Positions 25,021-31,999 of a stretch of 34,282 nt of DNA are shown piece after piece. The position numbers and the translations under genes are program-made. Source of the DNA: Pyrinomonadaceae bacterium (GTDB lineage Bacteria > Acidobacteriota > Blastocatellia > Pyrinomonadales > Pyrinomonadaceae); the NCBI GenBank assembly GCA_013816505.1, contig JACDEG010000005.1, positions 1 to 34,282 on the forward strand. The letters are read 5' to 3'. The notes under the pieces are model-generated. The model searched no databases and was not told where the DNA came from. It worked only from the letters and a program-made list of their open reading frames with translations. Position 1 is the stretch's first letter; the number at the start of each line of letters is the position of its first letter.

Positions 25021-25794
25021 TCACTCGCGGAAAGAGGTGCTCGACCCGATGCGGTCGTAGACGGCGTCCGGCATCAATTTCAAAAGGCGCACGAGACTCG
25101 CAAGCTGCCACGGGAAGGCGAACGTCCGTGGACGCCGCTCGAGGGCGCGGACGATGCGGCGCGTTGCGTCGTCGAGTTCGAGGACGAACAGCAGCCGGCC
25201 TTTTCTCCCGGCGGTCATCGGCGTCTTGATGAATCCCGGATGGATGACCGTCACGGCGACGCCGGTACCTCTCAGGTCAACCCGCAGACTCTCGAAGAAG
25301 GTCGTGACCGCCGCCTTACTCGCGCTATAAGCCGCCGACTTTGGCATCCCTCGGTACGCGGCGAGACTCGAAATGGCGACCAGGTGACCGCTGCGCCGCG
25401 CCAGCATGTCCGGCAGTACCGCCGCCACACTGTTGGCGACGCCGATGGCGTTAATCGAAATAACGTCCGCTACCTCGTCGGCGCGAAGCGTCGAGGCAGG
25501 CGTAATCACGCCGACGCCGGAGTTAGCGACGAGCAGATCAATGCGTCCCCACTGCTCGCGGACGCGACGCGCCGCCGCCTCGACACCGCGCGCGTCGCGT
25601 ACATCAGTCGTCAACACCAGCGCGCGGCCTCCGGCCTCCTCGACCGCCTTTGCCGTTTTGAGCAACTCTTCCGCACGCCGCGCCAGCAGTCCGAGCGAAG
25701 CGCCGCGTCGTGCCAACTCAACGGCGAGCGCGCGGCCAATGCCGCTTGACGCGCCGGTAATCAGCACCACCTGTTTCGACCAATCGACTTTCAT
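25021..25794 (-). CDS. Short-chain dehydrogenase/reductase
   Basis: This encodes 257 residues from the ATG at 25794. The alternative ATG at 25818 would overlap the ACT gene. The fold and motifs of classical SDRs are complete: TGASSGIG (13-20) for NAD(P) binding, VANSGVG for the NNAG motif, ISSLAA with the catalytic Ser, YSASK (156-160), and HPGFIKTPM. The Arg after the Gly-rich loop (LLARRAEEL) suggests NADPH. The substrate is unknown. It shares an apparent operon with RNase J, an ACT protein and uppP. Confidence 0.9.
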   Translation of the reverse strand: MKVDWSKQVVLITGASSGIGRALAVELARRGASLGLLARRAEELLKTAKAVEEAGGRALVLTTDVRDARGVEAAARRVREQWGRIDLLVANSGVGVITPASTLRADEVADVISINAIGVANSVAAVLPDMLARRSGHLVAISSLAAYRGMPKSAAYSASKAAVTTFFESLRVDLRGTGVAVTVIHPGFIKTPMTAGRKGRLLFVLELDDATRRIVRALERRPRTFAFPWQLASLVRLLKLMPDAVYDRIGSSTSFRE

Positions 25795-25801
25795 TCCGGT
25801 T

Positions 25802-26245
25802 TCAGCAAAGTTCCGCGACATGACCGCCAAGCACGCGCAGCGCCGTGCCGAGGTCATCCTGTTTAATCAGTAGGTGGTCACGCGAAAAAGATGAAAGGGC
25901 GCCGACGGTGATTCCCTCTGCCGCCAGAATTTCGGTGACGCGCGCGAGGTACCCGACGACGTTCCACGGCAGCTGCGTGTCAAGCGTCAGCAGACGAAAG
26001 CCGCCTTCGACCCGCGCGTCGCGGAGGGCATGGCGCATCGGACGCCAGTCTTCTTCTTCAACCAGCAGCGTGACTTCGTGGGCGTCGCGGAGGAGCATGA
26101 AGGGGGCGGTCGGGCGTGGGCTTAGTTCGGGATTTTCGAGCAGGCGTGCCCAGTCTTCGGGCCGCAGGCCGACAAGGTAGAAGGTAGCGGGCGCGACCTC
26201 GACCCGGGTGCGGCGGAGTAACTCGGCAACGTCCGTCTGCGTCAT
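25802..26245 (-). CDS. CASTOR/POLLUX-type ACT-domain protein
   Basis: This encodes 147 residues. Two ACT-like halves are seen; the second (TLDTQLPWNVVGYLARVTEILAAEGITVGALSSFSRDHLLIKQDDL in pieces) matches the ACT_7 type, also found in eukaryotic arginine sensors. ACT domains bind amino acids or other small ligands to regulate enzymes. It starts one base after the RNase J stop, so both are translated from one mRNA. No enzyme domain is attached. The link to RNase J is by position only. Confidence 0.8.
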   Translation of the reverse strand: MTQTDVAELLRRTRVEVAPATFYLVGLRPEDWARLLENPELSPRPTAPFMLLRDAHEVTLLVEEEDWRPMRHALRDARVEGGFRLLTLDTQLPWNVVGYLARVTEILAAEGITVGALSSFSRDHLLIKQDDLGTALRVLGGHVAELC

Positions 26246-26246
26246 G

Positions 26247-27914
26247 CTAAATTTGCACCACCACCGGCACGATGACGGGCCGCCCGCCGGTCTGCTTCTG
26301 AATGAAGCGCTTCAGTTCGACCCGCACGCGCTCTTTCAGCAGCGTCATGTCGCGGCGTTCGGCGGCGGGCGCGCTCTCGAACGTCTTGGTAATCACGCGC
26401 TGCATGCCACGGATCAGTCCGTTCTCGCCAACCCCGTTGACGCCGACCAAACCGCGCGCGATGATTTCGGGCGTGCCTTCGAGCGCGCCGGTCTTTTCGT
26501 TCATCGTGATGATGGATGTCACCATCCCGTCAAAAGCCATCTGCTTGCGCTCGCGTACCGTCTCGCGATTGATCTCTTCGAACCCCGACTCGTCGATGAA
26601 CGTCCGCCCGATCTCGCGCTTCGCAACTACCGTCGCGCGCTCGCCGTCGAGTTCCAGCACGTCGCCGTTTTCAATCAGAATCACGTTCTCTTCAGGGAAG
26701 CCGAGGTGGTTCTTGACGAACTCCTTATGGCGATAGAGCATCCGATACTCGCCATGCACCGGGATCACGAACTTCGGCTTGACCGCCTCGGTGATGATGC
26801 GGATATCTTCCTGCGAGGCGTGACCGCTGACGTGAATCAATCGCCGCTTCTCGTCGATGATGTTCCCGCCGCGTTTGTAGATTTCACCGACGAGTCGCGA
26901 GATGGCGCGTTCGTTGCCGGGGATGATTCGCGCCGACAGCACCACCGTATCGCCATCCTCAATCGTCATGCCCTTGTACGACTGCGTGCTCAACTGCGCG
27001 AGCACCGCGCGCTGCTCACCCTGCGAACCAGTCACGAGGTAGACGATCTCCGTGTCGCTGAGGTGTTTCGATTCGTTCAGTGAAATGAACAGCCCGTCCG
27101 GCACGTCGAGATAGCCGAGCCGTTCGGCAATCTCGATATTCTTCAGCATCGAACGCCCGAGCACGCAGACCCTTCGACCGAACTGCTGCGCCACGTCGAG
27201 CACGATTTGAAGACGGTGGATTGAAGAAGCAAATGCGGCGATGATGATCCGCCCCTCAGCTTCGGCGAACAACTCTTCAAAGGCCGGGATCACGGCGCGC
27301 TCCGACGGCGTGCGTCCCGGCACCGAAGCGTTCGTTGAATCCGAGGTCAGCGCCAGCACCCCTTCCTGCCCGTAGCGGCGCAGCGTACGCAGGTCAATCG
27401 GCTCGCCGATCACGGGGGTTTCGTCAACTTTGTAATCGCCGGTGTGGATGATCGTTCCGACCGGAGTCGTAATCGCCAATGCGAAGCAGTCGATCAGCGA
27501 GTGCGTGACACGGATAAACTCGATGCTGAACGATCCGAGTTCGACGACCTCGCGCGGCTCGACGCGGTGCAGCAGAACGTCGTTCAGCAGGCCATGCTCC
27601 TCTAACTTACTTTCGGCCAGACCGGCCGTGAAGTGCGAGGTGTAGACCGGCACATTGAATTTCTTGAGAATGTATGGAAGCGCGCCGAGGTGGTCTTCGT
27701 GACCGTGCGTCAGAATGATCGCGGTAATTTCGTCTTTGTATTCGTCGAGAAAGTCGAAATTGGGAATCGAAATGTCGACGCCGTACACGCTCTCTTCGGG
27801 AAAGCCCATGCCGGCATCAATGATAATCATCTCATCGCCGTAGCGCATCGCCATGCAGTTCATCCCGAACTCGCCGACGCCGCCCAATGGGATAAGCTCT
27901 ACAGCAGTACTCAC
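26247..27914 (-). CDS. rnj: Ribonuclease J
   Basis: This encodes 555 residues: metallo-beta-lactamase with HGHEDH at 70-75, beta-CASP (TSDSTNA, VLGRSML, PVHGEYRMLYRH) and the C-terminal domain. It degrades and matures RNA as a 5'-3' exonuclease and an endonuclease. The start is GTG at 27914 with GAGGAG about 14 bases upstream, a long spacing. In organisms with RNase J it takes over part of RNase E's work; RNase E was not seen here. Confidence 0.96.
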   Translation of the reverse strand: MSTAVELIPLGGVGEFGMNCMAMRYGDEMIIIDAGMGFPEESVYGVDISIPNFDFLDEYKDEITAIILTHGHEDHLGALPYILKKFNVPVYTSHFTAGLAESKLEEHGLLNDVLLHRVEPREVVELGSFSIEFIRVTHSLIDCFALAITTPVGTIIHTGDYKVDETPVIGEPIDLRTLRRYGQEGVLALTSDSTNASVPGRTPSERAVIPAFEELFAEAEGRIIIAAFASSIHRLQIVLDVAQQFGRRVCVLGRSMLKNIEIAERLGYLDVPDGLFISLNESKHLSDTEIVYLVTGSQGEQRAVLAQLSTQSYKGMTIEDGDTVVLSARIIPGNERAISRLVGEIYKRGGNIIDEKRRLIHVSGHASQEDIRIITEAVKPKFVIPVHGEYRMLYRHKEFVKNHLGFPEENVILIENGDVLELDGERATVVAKREIGRTFIDESGFEEINRETVRERKQMAFDGMVTSIITMNEKTGALEGTPEIIARGLVGVNGVGENGLIRGMQRVITKTFESAPAAERRDMTLLKERVRVELKRFIQKQTGGRPVIVPVVVQI

Positions 27915-28010
27915 TTTATGCCTATTTTCTCCTCAAAAATCTTGATTAAACGCAGTGGCCGCTTGGGTGTTGTTTCCGAAAGGAAAAACTTGCGGGGATT
28001 TTGACGGCGC

Positions 28011-28016
28011 AGTATA
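28011..28016 (-). promoter_or_regulatory. -10 of a possible RNase J promoter
   Basis: TATACT with TGC directly ahead (extended -10) on the minus strand, about 97 bases before the GTG start, in the 190-bp gap with no gene. No clear -35. Confidence 0.4.
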
Positions 28017-28104
28017 GCACAGCGACGCTGGCTACCACTTCGCCCGCTGGCTGCCCGCGAATTTTCGGCGGCGACGCATATCACGCCACAAGACGAACGC
28101 GTGG

Positions 28105-28926
28105 TCAACTGCCCGCCAGATAGTTCGCCACACTCGCCCACTCGGCAAAGGAAAGAGTTTCGGCGCGGCGTTCTGCGGCGACGCCGGAGTTGGCGAGCAC
28201 GACGCTTGCACCCCCGGCACTTTCAATGCGTGCAGAGAGAATTTCGGGCGCGTGACGCAAGTTGTTAAGGATGGTCTTGCGCCGTTGCGCGAAGCCGGTA
28301 CTGACGACTTTCCACAACAGTGCTTCGTCATCAATGGGCACCGGCGTGTGCGGGCGGACTCGCAGGCGCGCCACCGTGCTCCACACTTTCGGCACGGGCC
28401 GGAACGCGGTGGGCGCGACATCAAAAAGTGCTTCCGCTTCGCAGTATGCTTCGACCACCACGGAGAGGAAGCCGCGCTCGCTCGACGATGGCGGCGCGGT
28501 GATCCGCCCGACGACTTCGCGTTGCAGCATTAACACCATTTCAACCAGACACCGCCGCTGCCCGATCAATCGCTGGAGGATGGCGGTCGAAATGTTGTAC
28601 GGCAGGTTGGCGACGACACGCGCGCGTTCGTCGGGCGCGACCGCCGCGCAGAGGTCGATTGACAGTGCGTCGTCTTCAACGAGGGTGAAGTTCGCGTGCC
28701 TCGCGAAACGTTCGCGCAACAGCGGCGCCAGATCACGGTCGAACTCGACGGCGATTAAGCGGCACCCCGTCTCAATCAATCGCGCGGTGAGCGCGCCCTG
28801 CCCCGCCCCGATCTCGACAATCGTTTCGCCTGGAAGCGGCGCCAACTCGCTGACGATCCGCCCCGCGACGCTTTCGTTGACAAGAAAGTTCTGTCCGAAG
28901 TTTTTCTTGGCGCGCGGAAAGGTCAT
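28105..28926 (-). CDS. rsmA: 16S rRNA dimethyladenosine transferase (KsgA)
   Basis: This encodes 273 residues. It dimethylates two adjacent adenines in helix 45 of 16S rRNA using [12 protein letters not shown] (8-15), motif [12 protein letters not shown] (37-47), VEFDRDL, and motif [10 protein letters not shown] (107-114) are all present; the C-terminal lobe is of normal length. A heptamer array ends 12 bases before the ATG, and no Shine-Dalgarno sequence is visible. Confidence 0.97.
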   Translation of the reverse strand: MTFPRAKKNFGQNFLVNESVAGRIVSELAPLPGETIVEIGAGQGALTARLIETGCRLIAVEFDRDLAPLLRERFARHANFTLVEDDALSIDLCAAVAPDERARVVANLPYNISTAILQRLIGQRRCLVEMVLMLQREVVGRITAPPSSSERGFLSVVVEAYCEAEALFDVAPTAFRPVPKVWSTVARLRVRPHTPVPIDDEALLWKVVSTGFAQRRKTILNNLRHAPEILSARIESAGGASVVLANSGVAAERRAETLSFAEWASVANYLAGS

Positions 28927-28937
28927 AAAAACTATAA

Positions 28938-29012
28938 GTGCTGAGTACTGAGTGCTGAGTACTGAGTGATTGGCATGAGGGCTTCATGACCTATCACCTG
29001 TCACGCATCACC
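28938..29012. repeat. Heptamer arrays GTRCTGA and CATCACC-type, overlapping the ribD stop
   Basis: Four alternating GTGCTGA and GTACTGA units and a fifth GTGATTG (28938-28972) share their unit with 19152-19220 and 21590-21625. Then CATGACC, TATCACC, TGTCACG and CATCACC (28985-29012), related to the array at 8927-9084. The ribD TGA (29001-29003) lies in it. Confidence 0.88.
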
Positions 29013-30095
29013 CTTGTCTGGGTAGCCGGTGATTTCGACATCGCGGCCGTGACGGGTGATGTATAGGTCGCGCAAGTTAAAGGCTTCGGCAATTGTCGCG
29101 GCGCCGCGTCCGCCGATGGCGGCCTTGGCGTCGTTGCCTCCGATGATGATGGGCGCGACGAAGAAGCTGACTTTGTCGACGAGTCCCGCTTCGAGGAACG
29201 CGGCAGCGACGGTCGCTCCACCTTCGACGATGATGCTTTGTAGCGTGCGGCGGCTCAAATCGTCGAGCACCGCGGCGAGGTCGCGCCCGCCGCCCGCCAC
29301 GTTTCGCACGACTTCGACGCCTTCGGCCTCCAGCGCGGACGCACTCTCCGGCACGACCTGTTCCGAAGTGAAGACGACGACCGGGGCTTCGCGCGCGGTT
29401 CGCGCAAGTTGCGACGTCGGCGACAAATTCAGACGTCCGTCAAGGATGATGCGCGCCAGCGGGCGGCGGCGCGGGCGGGCGCTGCGGTCAGTGAGTAGAG
29501 GGTTGTCTATTGCCACCGTTCCCGCGCCGACCAGAATCGCGTCGTACTCGTGCCGCAGTTGATGCACACGACGGCGCGATTCTTCGCTGGTGATCCAGCG
29601 CGCGTCGCCGGTGCGGGTGGCGATTCGCCCATCAAGCGAACTGGCCAGCTTGAGGTGGACGAACGGGCGTTTGCGCCGCATGCAATGGATGTATTTTTCG
29701 TTGAGCCGCGCGGCTTCGTCGGCCAGCAGACCAATGCTCACTTCGACGCCGGCGCGGGCAAGATGAGCGAAGCCGCTTCCCGCCACCAACGGGTTTGGGT
29801 CTTCAATGGGTGCGATCACACGGCGAATGCCCGCGTCGATCAGCGCGGTGGTGCAGGGCGGCGTGCGTCCGGTGTGCGCGTGCGGTTCGAGCGAGACGTA
29901 CGCGGTGGCCCCGGCGGCGCGTCCGCCGGCCTGTTCGAGCGCCAGCGTCTCGGCGTGCCTGACGCGCTCGTAAAGGTAGAAACCTTCGCCGAAGATTTCG
30001 CCCGTCTCGCCGGAGGCGATGACGCAGCCGACGAGCGGACTCGGACTAACCTGCCCCGTGCCGCGCGCCGCCAGTTCCAGCGCGCGCCGCATCAT
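29001..30095 (-). CDS. ribD: Bifunctional riboflavin biosynthesis deaminase/reductase
   Basis: This encodes 364 residues from the ATG at 30095 (a second ATG follows at once); the 28 residues before it are translated repeat DNA. The N-terminal deaminase has HAE (47-49) and EPHAHTGRTPPC (70-81). The family has EPCxHxGRTPPC, so the first zinc Cys is His here. The C-terminal reductase starts near 150 (KLASSLDGRIATRTGDARWIT, LVGAGTVAIDNPLLTDR). It performs the second and third steps of riboflavin synthesis. The C-terminal residues DKGDA and the stop lie in a heptamer array. Confidence 0.96.
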   Translation of the reverse strand: MMRRALELAARGTGQVSPSPLVGCVIASGETGEIFGEGFYLYERVRHAETLALEQAGGRAAGATAYVSLEPHAHTGRTPPCTTALIDAGIRRVIAPIEDPNPLVAGSGFAHLARAGVEVSIGLLADEAARLNEKYIHCMRRKRPFVHLKLASSLDGRIATRTGDARWITSEESRRRVHQLRHEYDAILVGAGTVAIDNPLLTDRSARPRRRPLARIILDGRLNLSPTSQLARTAREAPVVVFTSEQVVPESASALEAEGVEVVRNVAGGGRDLAAVLDDLSRRTLQSIIVEGGATVAAAFLEAGLVDKVSFFVAPIIIGGNDAKAAIGGRGAATIAEAFNLRDLYITRHGRDVEITGYPDKGDA

Positions 30096-30105
30096 CTGCT
30101 TATCA

Positions 30106-30305
30106 AAGTCTAGAGTCACGAGTCTAAAGTCTGGAGTCACAAGTATGGAATCTGAGAGTTTGGAGTCTATAAGAGTCATAAAGCTGAAGTGATGTTCTGC
30201 AGTCCAAAGAATTTACTTCTAAGATTCACTTCCGAGAGTCGGACTGACTCCAGACTCTCAGACTTCAGACTCCAGACTTATTCAAACAGACTTATTCAAA
30301 CAAGC
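30106..30305. repeat. Heptamer arrays GAGTCTR, two long inverted arms between ftsY and ribD
   Basis: Nine tandem units of RAGTCTR type with one slip (30106-30169), an 80-base middle with a smaller GAAGTGA/TCACTTC pair, then the inverted arm TCCAGAC, TCTCAGAC, TTCAGAC, TCCAGAC (30249-30277). A 14-bp tandem duplication TTATTCAAACAGAC / TTATTCAAACAAGC follows (30278-30305), whose second copy is the end of ftsY with its stop. Confidence 0.9.
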
Positions 30306-31644
30306 TATTGACGTACTGCTCCGGGTCGAACACCACCAGGTCATCGACCTTCTCGCCGATCCCGGCGTAGCGAATCGGCAATCGAAGCTCCTTCGCAATC
30401 GCGACGGCGATGCCGCCCTTCGCCGTTCCGTCTAGCTTCGTCAGCACGATCCCCGTCACGCCCGCGATTTTCAAAAACTGCCGCGCCTGTTCAAGTCCGT
30501 TCTGCCCGGTCACGGCGTCGATCACCAACAGGGTCTCGTGCGGCGCGCCCTCGACCTCGCGCCCCGCGACGCGTTTCATTTTTTCCAACTCGGCCATCAG
30601 GTTTGATTTGTTATGCAGCCGACCGGCGGTGTCGACGATCAGCACGTCCGAGTTTCTGGCCCGCGCCGCCTTCAATGCGTCGTATAGGACGGCAGCCGGG
30701 TCGGTGCCCTGCTTCTGCTGAATCAGCGGCACGCCGGTGCGCTCGGCCCAGATCGCGAGTTGGTCAGAGGCCGCCGCGCGGAATGTGTCCGCCGCGCAGA
30801 TCAACACGTCGTTGCCCTCGGCCTTGATGCGTTGCGCGAGTTTGCCGATGGTGGTCGTCTTGCCGACGCCGTTGACGCCGACGATCATCAAGACATAAGG
30901 CGAGACGGATTCAGGCACGCTTGTCTCCGACGAGACGCCCTGCCGCTCCGACTCGCGGAGAATCGCGAGCAGTTCGTTTTTAATTGCCAGCTTCAGGGCG
31001 TCGATGTCATTGATCTGCTTGCGCGCGATGCCGCGTCTCACCGTATCGAGAATTTCGAGCGTCGTCGGCACGCCGATGTCGGCGGCGACCAGTGCCTCTT
31101 CCAATTGGTCGAGCAGTTCGGCGTCGATCTGTTTGCGTCCCTGGAAGACGGTGTCGATCTTCTCCGACAGCGACTCGCGCGTGGCGGAGATGGCGCGCGA
31201 GAAGCGTGCGGCGAGCGCCTGTTCGAGCGCCGCTTCCTCGGCCTGCAACTCTTCAATCGAACGGTCAAGGCCGAGGACCGAGGTCGTAAACGGCGAACGC
31301 GACGGAACCGGACGTGGCGGCGGATCGGGGCGCGGGGTTGCCGTCGTTGGCGGTACGGTATGGTCAACCCGCATCGGCGTGATCGACGGCGCGACCCTTT
31401 TCGGTTCCAGGGCGGGCGACGGGGTCGGCGCCGAACCGGTCACTGCCAAATCGATTAACGGCGTGGCTGGCGCGTCAAGCGCCGCCACTCCCGGCACCGG
31501 CGCCGCCGGAGGTTCAAGCTGACGGTCAGTTCTCGCAGCCTCATCTATGGCTTGATCCGCGGCGGCGGGGCGCGCGGTTGCCGGCTCGTTCAGACCGAGC
31601 GTGATGAAGCGGTCTTCCTTTTTACGTTTCCAGAAAATTCCCAT
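30292..31644 (-). CDS. ftsY: Signal recognition particle receptor
   Basis: This encodes 450 residues. Residues 1-125 are a Pro/Ala/Thr-rich A domain; residues 130-245 form the N helical bundle; the GTPase has G1 GVNGVGKTT (256-264), DTFRAAA (286-292), DTAGR (338-342) and TKLDG (402-406). It receives SRP-ribosome complexes at the inner membrane with Ffh. Its last five codons (SLFE, stop) have a tandem 14-bp copy just beyond the gene. Confidence 0.97.
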   Translation of the reverse strand: MGIFWKRKKEDRFITLGLNEPATARPAAADQAIDEAARTDRQLEPPAAPVPGVAALDAPATPLIDLAVTGSAPTPSPALEPKRVAPSITPMRVDHTVPPTTATPRPDPPPRPVPSRSPFTTSVLGLDRSIEELQAEEAALEQALAARFSRAISATRESLSEKIDTVFQGRKQIDAELLDQLEEALVAADIGVPTTLEILDTVRRGIARKQINDIDALKLAIKNELLAILRESERQGVSSETSVPESVSPYVLMIVGVNGVGKTTTIGKLAQRIKAEGNDVLICAADTFRAAASDQLAIWAERTGVPLIQQKQGTDPAAVLYDALKAARARNSDVLIVDTAGRLHNKSNLMAELEKMKRVAGREVEGAPHETLLVIDAVTGQNGLEQARQFLKIAGVTGIVLTKLDGTAKGGIAVAIAKELRLPIRYAGIGEKVDDLVVFDPEQYVNSLFE

Positions 31645-31694
31645 GAGATGGATGAATGCCCCTGCGATTTTTAAGGTTGATTTGAGAGTCGATG

Positions 31695-31724
31695 ATTATA
31701 AGCGCAACTACGTGCTCCCGACAA
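31695..31724 (-). promoter_or_regulatory. ftsY promoter
   Basis: TTGTCG, 18 bases, TATAAT on the minus strand, about 50 bases before the ATG. It lies in the 355-bp divergent gap with the export-protein gene. Confidence 0.65.
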
Positions 31725-31864
31725 AACCAGCGCTCGCGAAGTAAACCCGTGTGAGCCGCCGGCGCGAGCGAGCGCGCAGGCGACATAATATCGCTTCACG
31801 TCATTATATAGCGCGCAGTTTTTGTGAAGTGATTGTTGACGGATTGATGAGTGGGATTTCCGGT

Positions 31865-31892
31865 TTGGTCTCGGAATTGGATGATGTATACT
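31865..31892 (+). promoter_or_regulatory. Promoter of the TPR/SLBB export gene
   Basis: TTGGTC (31865-31870), 16 bases, TATACT (31887-31892). It implies a leader of about 100 bases and shows that the ORF's far-upstream ATG cannot be the start. Apart from this and the ftsY promoter nothing else is seen in 31645-31999. Confidence 0.6.
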
Positions 31893-31999
31893 CGCCGTGC
31901 AAATCCTCCTCTCTCCCATTATGGTTTATCCTGACGAGTGCGGTCGCGTCTGGTTTTCGCGAACCACGCCCAGATTCCGATTTCTTTAATGAGATGATT

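Noticed and set aside
30096-30179. 28-residue N-terminal extension of RibD
   Set aside because: Encoded entirely by RAGTCTR repeats; conserved RibD sequence begins at MRRALELA.
28938-30305. CRISPR array
   Set aside because: Repeats are 7 bp with no spacers of constant length, and no cas genes lie in the window.
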